The position numbers and the translations under genes were made by a program. 64,000 bases of DNA from Trueperaceae bacterium (GTDB taxonomy: Bacteria; Deinococcota; Deinococci; Deinococcales; Trueperaceae), in contig JAGQHN010000001.1 of the NCBI GenBank assembly GCA_020431825.1, positions 1 through 64,000 on the forward strand, given 5' to 3'. Below the pieces are notes generated by a model that searched no databases, was not told the origin of the DNA, and saw only the letters and a program-made list of their open reading frames with translations. Below, piece by piece: positions 24,632-34,225 of this stretch. Each line of letters opens with the position of its first letter. Position 1 is the first letter of the stretch.

Positions 24632-26005
24632 ATGACCCCTCGTCTGTCAGTCAGAGCCTTTGTCCTGCTAAGTCTTTTCTGCTTCGGTGTTTTTGTTGCG
24701 GTGGCGCAGGAAAGCTTAAGTTTTGAAGAAGCCGTGAACCTGTCGCAGCAAAGTCCGGCGGTTGAACTGGCCAGAGTGCAAGTCTCGAGTGCGCAAAAAC
24801 AACTGGCTATTGCCTCATCGCCTGTTTCAGGTACTCTGACAGGGGGCTATAGCAGCAGTGCAGGGGCATTAACTGCTCCCACCTTGAGTGAGCCAGAACG
24901 CCTCGATAGCAGCAGTTTTGACCCTTTACGTTTATCTGCCAATTTTAATCTGATACCTTATGGACCTCGTTTTGATAGTGTCTTACAAGCCAGGGCCAGA
25001 CTCCGGCAGGCAGAGCTGGACTTAAGAGATGCGCAGGCAAGCTCCTTAATAAGTACAGTGGAGGCTTACTTCACAGCTTTACGGGCTACTCAAGAGCTCG
25101 AGCTAAAGCAACTGGCCTTAAGTACGGCCCAGAGTGAACTCGAGGCTAACCAGAGTCGCTTTGATGCAGGGGCTATTTCGGCGTCGCAACTCACTCAGTC
25201 CCAACTGGCTTTGCAGCAAGCGCAACTTGATCTTGCGAGTGCTCAGCTTGCGTCTACTGGTGATCTTTTAACCCTGTCAAATTTGCTCGGTGTCCCAGTA
25301 GAGGCCGTAGCCGACACAGCTATAACACTCGAGCTTAAAGAGGACTATGACCTGGAAACTCAGGTCTTGGCCCGTTCCGATGTGCAAAAGGCATTTTTAA
25401 GCCTCGAGCAAACCCGGCGAGATGCGGCGGCAACGCTGCGCGATAATTTGCCCAGTGGCACAGTAGGCTTAACCTATAACCATGCCACAGATAATCAGAA
25501 TCTTGGACTTGGGGCGTCATTTAGCACATCTAACTTTCAGCCGTCGTTATCGGCATCCTATGATTTTGACTATAGTCCGCCAGGGGCTACCCCAGAGGAC
25601 TCGAGTTCAGATAGCTTTGGTTTTAGCATTGGTTTGAGTATTCCGCTGGACGCAAGTTTGCCAGATGCTCTGGCGCTGGCGGATATCAGTGTCAATCAGG
25701 CTCAGCTTAACTATGAGCAGACCCTGGACACAGCCCGACTCAGAATTCATAATGCCGAGCAGCAAGTCCGTTCATTAGAAGAAAGTTTAGCGCTAAGCCA
25801 GGAGCTTTTAGAGCAGGCCAGAGTAACCCTGGAAACCACGCAAAAACGCTTTGAACTGGGTCTGGTTTCCCAGTTTGATGTGCTTGGCGCGCAGCAAAAT
25901 CTGGCCGAGCAGGAATTGCGCTTTGGCCAGGCGCAAGATAGCCTGGTGCTGGCTCTGCTTGCTTATTTACAAAGTTTAGGTCTCAACCCCATGGAGGTGT
26001 TTTAA
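24632..26005 (+). CDS. TolC-family outer-membrane efflux protein
   Basis: 457 aa. Signal peptide of about 26 residues, then two OEP repeats rich in Ala/Gln/Leu/Ser heptads: LRQAELDLRDAQASSLISTVEAYF and a second from about 350 (QAQLNYEQTLDTARLRIHNAEQQV). These form the outer-membrane barrel and periplasmic tunnel. First gene of an eight-gene run; its stop overlaps the next start as TAATG. No SD. Confidence 0.88.
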   Translation: MTPRLSVRAFVLLSLFCFGVFVAVAQESLSFEEAVNLSQQSPAVELARVQVSSAQKQLAIASSPVSGTLTGGYSSSAGALTAPTLSEPERLDSSSFDPLRLSANFNLIPYGPRFDSVLQARARLRQAELDLRDAQASSLISTVEAYFTALRATQELELKQLALSTAQSELEANQSRFDAGAISASQLTQSQLALQQAQLDLASAQLASTGDLLTLSNLLGVPVEAVADTAITLELKEDYDLETQVLARSDVQKAFLSLEQTRRDAAATLRDNLPSGTVGLTYNHATDNQNLGLGASFSTSNFQPSLSASYDFDYSPPGATPEDSSSDSFGFSIGLSIPLDASLPDALALADISVNQAQLNYEQTLDTARLRIHNAEQQVRSLEESLALSQELLEQARVTLETTQKRFELGLVSQFDVLGAQQNLAEQELRFGQAQDSLVLALLAYLQSLGLNPMEVF

Positions 26006-27027
26006 TGCGAAGGCTACTTGTCTTTTTTGCTTTGGTTCTGGCAGTAATAGTTTGGGCACAGGAAGAAACGCAAGCTCCCCCACCCCTGACGCTTGAGCAA
26101 GCCTTTACGCTGGCGCTTGCCAGTGACGCTGATTTGCTCAGTGCTCATTCTGATCTGGAGAGTGCGCAGCGCGATCTGCGGCGGGTGCAGGCTGATCCGC
26201 TGGCTTTACGACTTGATTCCTTACAGGCTGAACAGGGCGTTGCTGCAGCTGAAGCTTCGCTGACTTCAACCGAAGTAGCTACTCGCCTTGATCTGGCAAG
26301 CGCATTTACGGCAGCCCTCGAGGCTGATGAGTCTCTGGCAATAGCCAAAAAGCAAGAAGCCATTGCTTCACAAACCTTAGAGGCGCAAAAGATTCGCTTT
26401 TCTGCTGGGGCGGTGACTCAGATTGATGTGGATAAAGCCAGTAATGACTATCAGGCAGCCCTGCGTGATAGTGCTGATGCCGAGGCCAGCCGTTCCCTGG
26501 CTTATGCCGAACTATCAAGCCTTCTGGGACAACCCGTTGCGAGCCTCGAGCCCATAAGCGATGAACTGCTAAATGTACCTCAGCTCGAGGATGTGCAAAG
26601 TAGAGCCAAGGGACAAAATGCTCAGCTTCTAGCCGCCAGTCGCAATGTCGAATTGCTCAAAACCAGACTTGCTGCCGTCGATAATGCTTTTAGTTCCCGC
26701 AGTGAAATTGAGGCCGCCAGAGATAATCTGGAAAGTGCCCAAATTAGCTACTCCGAGAGCCTGCGAACCCTTGACCTAAATATACAAAATAGCTATAACT
26801 CGGTCAGCTCCGCTCAGGCGCGTTATGAAAGTGCTCTGGCCAATTATTCGACAGCGCTGGCGGACTTAAACGCCCAGAAAACCAGGCTGGATGCCGGGAG
26901 CATTTCACCCCTAAGCTACGCCCAGTCTGAACTGAATTTTCAAACCACAGCCTCATCACTTAACAGCGCCAAACATGCTTTTTACTTGAGTTTACTCAGG
27001 CTCGAGCAAAGCATCGTTGGACAATAA
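26005..27027 (+). CDS. Second TolC-family protein, short
   Basis: 340 aa. Signal peptide (ends VWAQ), then LTLEQAFTLALASDADLLSAHSDLESAQRDLRRVQADP and RFSAGAVTQIDVDKASNDYQAAL, the same heptad and turn pattern as its neighbour. It is about 100 residues shorter than a usual TolC, mostly in the insertion between repeats. It could form mixed trimers with the larger paralogue or act alone. TAATG overlap with the first gene. Confidence 0.8.
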   Translation: MRRLLVFFALVLAVIVWAQEETQAPPPLTLEQAFTLALASDADLLSAHSDLESAQRDLRRVQADPLALRLDSLQAEQGVAAAEASLTSTEVATRLDLASAFTAALEADESLAIAKKQEAIASQTLEAQKIRFSAGAVTQIDVDKASNDYQAALRDSADAEASRSLAYAELSSLLGQPVASLEPISDELLNVPQLEDVQSRAKGQNAQLLAASRNVELLKTRLAAVDNAFSSRSEIEAARDNLESAQISYSESLRTLDLNIQNSYNSVSSAQARYESALANYSTALADLNAQKTRLDAGSISPLSYAQSELNFQTTASSLNSAKHAFYLSLLRLEQSIVGQ

Positions 27028-27120
27028 AGTGAGGCAGTTTTAGGGCAAGCAAACCTTCCAGCGGGGTTCTGAGCCAGCCACAGGCTGAATAAATCTGACC
27101 ACTAAACCAAGGAGCTTAAA

Positions 27121-28467
27121 ATGACCACGCAAGTAAGACCCCGACGTCGCAGCCGTCGCAAAAATAGACGAGGCCGGTTAGTTCTCATTCCTATCGTCTT
27201 AGTAGCTGCGGGGCTTGCCGCCTGGTATTTTTATTTTCGCCCTGCTGAAACGGTTGCCGAAGTGGCGACTGGACCACAAACGGTTTCGGTTTTTCCGCAG
27301 CTTTACCGCGAAACGGTTTCGGGTACGGGTAGCCTCGAGCCTGTTCGTACGCTCGATATGAGTTTTGCAGTATCGGGTGTAATCACGCAGATTCCCGCAG
27401 TTGGTCAGCGAGTCCAGGTTGGAGAGGTACTTGCCCAGCTAAATACAACAACCTTTGAGCGGAGCCTGCGTGACGCCCAGTTTGCCCTGGAGCAGGCCCA
27501 GAGTAAACGGGAGAGCACGGCCTCGAGCCAGAGCGACAGTCTGATGAGCCTTGCTGAATCCATTCAAACGGCGCAGTTAAATGTGCAAAATGCCGAGCGA
27601 GAAGTCAGTCGTACCAAAACGGATCTGGATTTAAAACAACAACTTCAAGCGGCAGGCAGTGAGAGTGCTGAAACCGTAAAAACAGCGCAAGATGCCTATA
27701 ACGGTGCCCTTGATGCGCTGACCAAGGCGCAGCTCAATCTGCAAACCCTGCAAGAGTCTCAGGGTTTAAAGGCAAGTTCAAATGAGCAGGATTTGCGTAG
27801 TGCTGATCTGTCTGTTCAAGCTGCTGAACTTGGGCTCGAGCGTGCCCAGGAAGATCTGGCAGACACTACCTTAACTGCGCCGTTTACAGGTGTGGTATCG
27901 GCAGTCAACGTAAGTGAGGGCAACACAGCTAGTGGCGCAGTGTTAACCCTTATTGATGATTCTCAGGTGAAATTAGAAGCGCAGATTGATGAAACAGAGA
28001 TTGCCCTCATTAGTCTGGGCTTAAGCGCTGAAGTAACGCTTGACGCTGTGCCAGACCATACCTTTAACGGTACAGTCACTACCATTTCCCCGGTGGCTCG
28101 AGTCGAGAGCAATATCCCTATTTTTGATGTCACCATTACCCTGGATAATGCCGAAGGACTGATGCGACCCGGTATGACGGCTGAAGCTGAGGTCCTGGTT
28201 CAGGAAGTTGATAGCACCATTAGCGTACCTAGCCGTGCCTTGCAAAGCGTGCGTAACCGCAGCTATGTTCAGGTTAAAGGCGAGGATGGTGAATTTGCGC
28301 TGCAACCCGTTAAAGTCATTAGCACTTCAGGGCTGAATACCATCGTGCAGGCCGAACTTGCGCCAGGTAGTGAAGTGCTGGTGCCTGAGGTCCCGGTCGC
28401 CGAATCAACAAGCTCGAGCAGCTCGAACCGTTCAGGGATACCTTTCCTGGGAGGGCCACCGCGATGA
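27121..28467 (+). CDS. MacA/HlyD-like periplasmic adaptor
   Basis: 448 aa. A very basic N terminus (RRRSRRKNRRGR), membrane helix at about 20-38, lipoyl-like halves around GVITQIPAVGQRVQVGEVLAQLN and TAPFTGVVSAVNVSEG, a long coiled hairpin between them (about 105-240), and the beta-barrel EAQIDETEIALISLGL. It bridges the MacB-type transporter and the TolC protein. AAGGAG 6 nt before ATG. It overlaps the ATPase gene by 4 nt. Confidence 0.9.
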   Translation: MTTQVRPRRRSRRKNRRGRLVLIPIVLVAAGLAAWYFYFRPAETVAEVATGPQTVSVFPQLYRETVSGTGSLEPVRTLDMSFAVSGVITQIPAVGQRVQVGEVLAQLNTTTFERSLRDAQFALEQAQSKRESTASSQSDSLMSLAESIQTAQLNVQNAEREVSRTKTDLDLKQQLQAAGSESAETVKTAQDAYNGALDALTKAQLNLQTLQESQGLKASSNEQDLRSADLSVQAAELGLERAQEDLADTTLTAPFTGVVSAVNVSEGNTASGAVLTLIDDSQVKLEAQIDETEIALISLGLSAEVTLDAVPDHTFNGTVTTISPVARVESNIPIFDVTITLDNAEGLMRPGMTAEAEVLVQEVDSTISVPSRALQSVRNRSYVQVKGEDGEFALQPVKVISTSGLNTIVQAELAPGSEVLVPEVPVAESTSSSSSNRSGIPFLGGPPR

Positions 28468-29198
28468 GCAGTGCTGTTCTTAGCCTCAAAAATATCAAGA
28501 AAGCCTATGTCATGGGAGAGACAGAGTTCTGGGCCTTAAAAGGCGTGTCTTTTGATATTCATGAAGGCGAAATGGTGGCGCTTATGGGGCCATCGGGTTC
28601 AGGTAAATCAACCCTGATGAATATTATTGGCATTCTGGATAATCCGACCGAGGGTGATTATATTTTGCGCGGTGAAAATGTCAGTGACCTTGATGAATTT
28701 GACCGCGCTGAAATCAGAAATGCCTATATTGGTTTTGTCTTTCAGGCCTTTCATCTTTTGCCCCGACTCAATCTTTTAGAAAATGTTGAAGTGCCCCTGA
28801 CTTATGCTGGATATGCTCCCTGGGTACGCCGTGAACGGGCAATGGATATGCTCAACCGGGTGGGCCTGGCGGATAAATGGCGCAATTTGCCCTCACAGAT
28901 TTCCGGGGGGCAAAAACAGCGGGTGGCAGTTGCCAGAGCTCTGGCTATGAACCCTGCCCTCCTTTTGGCAGATGAGCCAACAGGTAACCTCGACACCCAG
29001 ACAGGCAACGAAATCATGGGTTTGTTTCACAGCCTCAATGATGAAGGGGTAACCGTTCTGATTGTGACCCATGAGGCTGAGATAGCTCAGCAAACCAAGC
29101 GCTCGATACGTCTGCGCGATGGACTCCTGGAGTCTGATCGGGGGCATGAACAGCAGCGTCCCATTTTGCATGAGGCGGTGTTTGGCGGTGCGCCATGA
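28464..29198 (+). CDS. MacB/LolD-type ABC transporter ATPase
   Basis: 244 aa. Walker A GPSGSGKST, Q-loop VFQAFHLLPRLN, signature ISGGQKQRVAVARAL, Walker B LLLADEPTGNLD and switch His in IVTHE. Energises the mechanotransmission-type permease encoded next, with an ATGA overlap on both sides. Confidence 0.94.
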   Translation: MSSAVLSLKNIKKAYVMGETEFWALKGVSFDIHEGEMVALMGPSGSGKSTLMNIIGILDNPTEGDYILRGENVSDLDEFDRAEIRNAYIGFVFQAFHLLPRLNLLENVEVPLTYAGYAPWVRRERAMDMLNRVGLADKWRNLPSQISGGQKQRVAVARALAMNPALLLADEPTGNLDTQTGNEIMGLFHSLNDEGVTVLIVTHEAEIAQQTKRSIRLRDGLLESDRGHEQQRPILHEAVFGGAP

Positions 29199-30541
29199 GC
29201 GATATGAGCAAACCTATACCTTTGAATACGATGAAAACCGAAGCACCAGACAATGCCTTTCGCTTTGAAGATGAACCCAGATCAGGACGGCTGGGCTTTC
29301 TAGAAATCTTAAAGATTGCCTGGCGCAGTATTCGCGCCAATATGCTGCGCAGCATCCTGACCGCCCTTGGGGTCATTATTGGGGTGGCAGCGGTTGTGGC
29401 ATTGGTCAGCGTAGGTAACGGGGTCAGGCAGAATGTGACCAACCGCTTTAGCAGTTTTGGCACCAATTTGCTCACGATACAGAGTGGTCAGTCAGGGTTT
29501 GGCGGCCCCCCGGGCCTGGTGCGCGGCGGGGCTACGCAGACGCTAACTTTGGCAGATGCCGAAGCCCTTCGAGATTTAAAGGATACGCGGATTGAAGGTA
29601 TTGCACCTGCATCTCAATCAAATGGACAGCAGGTGAAAGCTGGTTCAAATAACACGACCGCAACGGTGATTGGCAGCTGGCCCGATTATGAAGTGGTACA
29701 AAATGCTGAAGTCCAAGCAGGCACGTATTTCACCACCGATGATGTCGACAAACGCCGCCGGGTTGCGGTGATTGGCAATGATATTGTTACAGAACTTTTT
29801 CCAGAGGCTGAGGCCTCGAGTGTCCTGGGACAAAGTGTCAAAATCTCCAATGTATCTTACGACATTGTTGGGGTTTTAAAAGAGCAGGCAACTGCAGGAT
29901 TTAATGACCCCAATACTAATATCATTATTCCTATTTCAACCTTTTCACAGCGGCTCGAGCGCTCTGAGTACAAGGGTGAACCTACCGTTAGAACCATCAC
30001 TGTGAAAGTCGCCGATGCCAGAGATGTTAGTGCAGTTGAAGCAGATCTCACCACGCTTATGGCCAATTTGCATGAAAAAACAAGCAGTGACGACTATGAC
30101 TTTAATATTCGAAATCAGGCGTCACAGCTCGAGTCCGTTACCGCGGTTTTTTCCACCCTGACTCTCTTTTTGGGTGCCATTGCAGGCATCAGCTTGCTGG
30201 TGGGGGGTATTGGCATCATGAATATTATGCTGGTGTCGGTCACCGAAAGAACCCGTGAGATTGGCGTGCGTAAAGCTTTGGGCGCAAAGCCCAGAGACAT
30301 TTTGAGTCAGTTTTTACTCGAGGCTATTGTGCTTTCCTGCGCAGGTGGGCTGATTGGTATTGGTATTGGCATGGTGATTGCTTACTTTTCAACCAGCGCC
30401 CTCAGTGTTCCCTTTGTTGTGAGTATTCCCAGCATGGTTTTGGCATTTGCTTTTTCGGCTGCAGTTGGCATTTTCTTTGGCTTTTACCCGGCTCGCCGCG
30501 CTGCCAAGCTCGACCCAGTTGATTCCCTAAGATACGAATAA
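29195..30541 (+). CDS. MacB/FtsX-type ABC permease
   Basis: 448 aa. N-terminal cytoplasmic stretch of about 35 residues, first helix (ILTALGVIIGVAAVVALVSVG), a periplasmic MacB core domain (about 75-300), then three helices with the FtsX signature GGIGIMNIMLVSVTERTREI followed by GVRKALGA. Pumps substrates from the periplasm through TolC. The 35-residue polar N-terminal extension is unusual. Confidence 0.92.
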   Translation: MSDMSKPIPLNTMKTEAPDNAFRFEDEPRSGRLGFLEILKIAWRSIRANMLRSILTALGVIIGVAAVVALVSVGNGVRQNVTNRFSSFGTNLLTIQSGQSGFGGPPGLVRGGATQTLTLADAEALRDLKDTRIEGIAPASQSNGQQVKAGSNNTTATVIGSWPDYEVVQNAEVQAGTYFTTDDVDKRRRVAVIGNDIVTELFPEAEASSVLGQSVKISNVSYDIVGVLKEQATAGFNDPNTNIIIPISTFSQRLERSEYKGEPTVRTITVKVADARDVSAVEADLTTLMANLHEKTSSDDYDFNIRNQASQLESVTAVFSTLTLFLGAIAGISLLVGGIGIMNIMLVSVTERTREIGVRKALGAKPRDILSQFLLEAIVLSCAGGLIGIGIGMVIAYFSTSALSVPFVVSIPSMVLAFAFSAAVGIFFGFYPARRAAKLDPVDSLRYE

Positions 30542-30558
30542 AGCTTTTAAGGAGATAT

Positions 30559-31143
30559 ATGAAACAGGTTTTGTTACTGGTGTTTAGCTTGCTTGCTGCT
30601 ACCGTTTTAGCTCAGCCTCAGGGGCAGTTTCAAGGACCAAGCCCGGAAATGCGCGCCAAAATGGAGCCCTATTTTAACTTGGTAACAACAGTGAGTTTGG
30701 TGCTCGAGCTTGAGAAAAACAGTGATTTACCGCTGTCCAGTGAGCAGGCAAGTGCCCTATTGCCCCTTCTCAGTGAGCTCTCTACTTCGCCTGGTTATAG
30801 CTCCGAGCGGGCCAGCGAGCTGCTTGACACGATTGAACTGGACATCCTCACGCCTGAGCAGTTGATCTGGATTGACGGTGAATTTCTTAAGCGGCAAGAA
30901 ACCGGGCCAGAAGCGAGGGGCGGTTTTTTTGGCGGACCACCTCCAGGAGGTCAGAATGGAACACCCCCGCAGCAGGCAAATGGTAATGCACCTGCTAATG
31001 GTGGACCAGGCGGTCGTGGTGGGCCGGGAGGCTTTTTTCAAAAGATCATGGCGGGTGAACCCGTCAATATGTTTAGCGATAACCCAAATGCCCAGGCATT
31101 ACTTAATGAACTTATAGAGCTGGAGCGCGCAAAGCTAAATTAG
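30559..31143 (+). CDS. Secreted Gly/Pro-rich protein of the efflux operon
   Basis: 194 aa. Signal peptide of 18 residues, a helical region (about 30-115: MRAKMEPYFNLVTTVSLVLELE and LTPEQLIWIDGEFLKRQE), a flexible Gly/Pro/Asn linker (FFGGPPPGG, GGPGGRGGPGGFF) and a helical tail. The helical half with LTPEQ recalls Spy/CpxP-like periplasmic proteins, but no LTxxQ pair is present. Located between the permease and the two-component genes, it may be a periplasmic sensor or chaperone. AAGGAG before ATG. Confidence 0.7.
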   Translation: MKQVLLLVFSLLAATVLAQPQGQFQGPSPEMRAKMEPYFNLVTTVSLVLELEKNSDLPLSSEQASALLPLLSELSTSPGYSSERASELLDTIELDILTPEQLIWIDGEFLKRQETGPEARGGFFGGPPPGGQNGTPPQQANGNAPANGGPGGRGGPGGFFQKIMAGEPVNMFSDNPNAQALLNELIELERAKLN

Positions 31144-31166
31144 CTGCAGCCAGGAAACCGGGAACC

Positions 31167-31844
31167 ATGCAAAAGATACTGATTGTTGAAGATGATCCCA
31201 CCATTGCCGATACGGTAGCGCTGTTTTTGCGAAAGGAAGGCTATCAGACGGAAAAGGCACGGGACGGTGTGGCAGGGCTCGAGCTCTGGCGACATTATCA
31301 ACCAGATTTAATCGTGCTGGATATTGGCCTGCCTAAACTTGATGGGCTCGAGGTTTTAAGAGAGATTCGCACCCATGCTTCAACTCCGGTCATCTTCCTG
31401 ACGGCCCGGGCAGAAGAAGTCGATGAGCTTTTGGGTCTGGGTCTAGGAGCAGACGACTATATTAGTAAGCCATTTAGTCCCCGTACGCTTATAGCCCATA
31501 TTAAGGCAGTGTTGCGCCGTTTTGGGGGTGGTAGCTATGAAAGCCCTACGGTTTTAAAACTTGGCCTGCTAGAAGTAGATACTTACCGGGTTATGGCGAC
31601 GGTTGAGCAGGAGCCGCTTAATTTGACACCAACCGAGTTTAAGCTGCTGCACCACCTTGCCAGAACGCCAGGACGTGCTATTTCTCGCTTTGAACTTTTA
31701 GAAGCCAGCATGCCTGAAAGTGATGCACTCGAGCGGGCCGTTGATTCTCACATGAAAAATTTGCGCCATAAGCTTGGAGAAGCTGGTGTGCCTGATCTTA
31801 TTGAAACGGTAAGAGGTGTAGGTTACCGCCTGGTAAGCCCATGA
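31167..31844 (+). CDS. OmpR-family response regulator of the efflux operon
   Basis: 225 aa. Receiver with EDD at 7-9, phospho-acceptor in LIVLDIGLPKLDG (about 52), Thr in FLTARAE and Lys in DDYISKPFS. Winged helix from about 130 (LNLTPTEFKLLHHLARTPGRAIS). Overlaps the kinase gene by 4 nt. Likely controls the preceding efflux genes. Confidence 0.93.
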   Translation: MQKILIVEDDPTIADTVALFLRKEGYQTEKARDGVAGLELWRHYQPDLIVLDIGLPKLDGLEVLREIRTHASTPVIFLTARAEEVDELLGLGLGADDYISKPFSPRTLIAHIKAVLRRFGGGSYESPTVLKLGLLEVDTYRVMATVEQEPLNLTPTEFKLLHHLARTPGRAISRFELLEASMPESDALERAVDSHMKNLRHKLGEAGVPDLIETVRGVGYRLVSP

Positions 31845-32956
31845 ACCGTTTGCTAACTCGCCTAAGTCTGGCCATGATTGCGGTGGCTTTGATAACTGCC
31901 TTTATCATTACGGCAGGTCAGCGCATTGCCTTTGAACTTGATTTTCGCACGTTGCCCGAGGATGTTCAGGCGCGGATGATTGAGCGGCGTGAGCGTGAAG
32001 AAACGGAAAACAGTGAAATGGCAGAGCGTTTTCGCAAGAGTCATCAGTTGCAGCAGCGTTTTCTTTATGGGGGGGTGGGCATTGCTGCACTTGTGGCTGC
32101 GGGCATTGCTGTCATGTTTGCGCGCAGTATTTCCAAACCAATAGAACGAGTTATGTCGGTTTCGGCTAAGGTCGCCAGGGGTGACCTAAGTGCGCGCATC
32201 CTCGAGCGCTCAGTTTACTCGAGCCTCGAGGCCAAAGCCCTTACCGACAACTTTAATCAGATGGCAAGCGCCCTTGAAAGCTACGAAAAAGAACGTCGGG
32301 ACATGATTGCCAGTATTGCTCATGATTTGCGTACCCCGCTTACGGCTATGCAACTACGGCTCGAGGCTCTCAAAGAAGAGCTCATACCTTTAAGTCAGGA
32401 GGAAGTGAGTTTACTGCTTTCGCAAACCGAACTGCTCGAGCGGCTCATTTCAGACTTGCGAACCCTTTCGCTTGCCGATGCCGGTAAGCTCTCACTTCAC
32501 AAGGAAGATACCAACGTGGTGCAGCTGGTAGAAACCGTGCTGGGCAATTTTGAACAAAAAGCTCAGGCAAAGATGATTCATCTGTATCTGCAAAGCTCAG
32601 CTCCCGTGATTCAGGCCAGTGTTGACCCAGCAAGGCTGATGCAAATGCTCAGCAATCTTTTAGATAATGCGCTGCGCTTCGGGGAAAGGGGTACGCAGAT
32701 TCTGGTTAAGCTTGACAAATTAGACAACGCATTTGAACTTTCAGTGCAAGATGAAGGCCCTGGTATTCCAGAGGGACTCCTGCCTCATATTTTCCAGCGC
32801 TATATACAGGACAAAGATACGGGGGGCTCGAGTGGTCTGGGCTTAGCCATTGTAAAAACGTTGGTAGATCTGCATGGTGGCAAGGTCTCAGCTAAAAATC
32901 TTATACCAAAAGGTGCTTTATTTTCGCTTTCTTTACCCCTAGGGGCGAATTCCTAG
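31841..32956 (+). CDS. Sensor histidine kinase of the efflux operon
   Basis: 371 aa. Two membrane helices (about 5-24 and 72-92) enclose a short, highly charged periplasmic loop (MIERREREETENSEMAERFRK, split by the membrane edges). HAMP at about 95-145, phospho-acceptor in [12 protein letters not shown] (about 160), ATPase boxes NLLDNALRFG, DEGPGIP and [12 protein letters not shown]. The charged loop of only about 45 residues suggests sensing of cationic compounds or an accessory protein such as the secreted protein encoded upstream. Confidence 0.92.
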   Translation: MNRLLTRLSLAMIAVALITAFIITAGQRIAFELDFRTLPEDVQARMIERREREETENSEMAERFRKSHQLQQRFLYGGVGIAALVAAGIAVMFARSISKPIERVMSVSAKVARGDLSARILERSVYSSLEAKALTDNFNQMASALESYEKERRDMIASIAHDLRTPLTAMQLRLEALKEELIPLSQEEVSLLLSQTELLERLISDLRTLSLADAGKLSLHKEDTNVVQLVETVLGNFEQKAQAKMIHLYLQSSAPVIQASVDPARLMQMLSNLLDNALRFGERGTQILVKLDKLDNAFELSVQDEGPGIPEGLLPHIFQRYIQDKDTGGSSGLGLAIVKTLVDLHGGKVSAKNLIPKGALFSLSLPLGANS

Positions 32957-33238
32957 ATTATCTAAAGATTTATTCTGGTTACTCTGCGTCATATTGCAAG
33001 GGATTTTATCCCTGAAATGACGGAAGTCTAAAACGGTCAAAATGTTTTTTGGCTGAGAGTAAAAGATATTTTTGGTCACTGAAAAATACCATAATTCCCC
33101 CGTAAAATTTGGTTTTTAACTTTGTCGGGCCAGTGCCGGGGTTGTCATCGTCATTGTCCTAAGTTTGGTCTAGCTTGCAAAATACACAAAAGCTTCTCTG
33201 TTATCTTTGGAGAGAAAACATTATTTAAGGAGGAACGT

Positions 33239-34219
33239 ATGACTGTATTTGGCAGGCTAGTTGTTGGTTTGGTAGTGCTTTTGGTCTTTACCTCGAGCTT
33301 AGCTCAGTCAAGCCTTTCCATTGCGACAGGTGGCACGGGGGGTGTTTATTATCCGACCGGTGGCGCTTATGCAGAACTTATTAATAACTATCTGGAGGGC
33401 TACAGTGCTGTTGCTGAGGTAACAGGTGCTTCGGTAGAAAATGTAGGTCTCATTTCTCGAGGCGACTCGGACATTGCTTTGGCACTGGCTGACACGGTCT
33501 ATCAGGCCTATGCCGGGATTGGTCGTTTTGGTGAGGGAGGCGAGTTTCCCCAGCTGGCTAACTTGCGGGCACTTGGCAGCGCTTACCCCAACGCCATGCA
33601 TATTGTCGCTCTGGCAGATTCCGGGATTAGCTCACTTGGTGATCTCGCTGGTAAACGGGTTTCCGTGGGAGCACCGGGCAGTGGTACCGAAGTTTCAGCT
33701 AAAACCCTATTAGAGGCAAATGGCCTTACCTACGATGACATTGATGAGCAGTTTTTAAACTTCAATGAAACGGCAGACGCCCTTCGTGATGGTCAGATTG
33801 ACGCAGGCTTTTTAAGTGTTGGGCCACCTACCAGCTCACTCTTAAGTCTGGCAGAAACCAGAGATATGATACTGATTAGTTTGACCGAAGAAGAAGTGGA
33901 TAATGCCCTTGCTGCAGAACCTACCTTTGCACCTTACACCATAAAAGGTGGCCTTTATAAAGGACAGGATGCCGAGACAACGACTATTGGTACCCCCAAT
34001 GTCATTGTGGTTGCTGCCGAGATGGATGAAGCTCTGGCTTACGATTTCCTATCTGCACTCTATGAGCACATTGATGATGTCATTGCTGTTCACCCTTCTG
34101 CCAATGACACCACGCCAGAGTTTAGTCTGGCGTCAACGCCGATTCCCCTGCACCCTGGCGCACTACGCTATTACCAGGAAATGGGCTATGAGGTTCCTGA
34201 AAAGTTAATGGCTGAGTAA
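33239..34219 (+). CDS. TAXI-family TRAP transporter solute-binding protein
   Basis: 326 aa. Signal peptide of about 21 residues; SIATGGTGGVYYPTGGAYAELIN is the TAXI signature, and KRVSVGAPGSGTEVSAKTLLEANG the second-lobe region. Binds an unknown, probably dicarboxylate or amino-acid-like, ligand in the periplasm. ATG 33239 is chosen because AAGGAGG precedes it by 5 nt; the frame upstream shows no homology. Confidence 0.92.
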   Translation: MTVFGRLVVGLVVLLVFTSSLAQSSLSIATGGTGGVYYPTGGAYAELINNYLEGYSAVAEVTGASVENVGLISRGDSDIALALADTVYQAYAGIGRFGEGGEFPQLANLRALGSAYPNAMHIVALADSGISSLGDLAGKRVSVGAPGSGTEVSAKTLLEANGLTYDDIDEQFLNFNETADALRDGQIDAGFLSVGPPTSSLLSLAETRDMILISLTEEEVDNALAAEPTFAPYTIKGGLYKGQDAETTTIGTPNVIVVAAEMDEALAYDFLSALYEHIDDVIAVHPSANDTTPEFSLASTPIPLHPGALRYYQEMGYEVPEKLMAE

Positions 34220-34225
34220 AGCTAT

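Noticed and set aside
29035-29475. 146-codon minus-strand frame across the ABC ATPase and permease genes
   Set aside because: Antisense shadow of two well-recognised coupled genes; composition is that of a reverse-complement frame.
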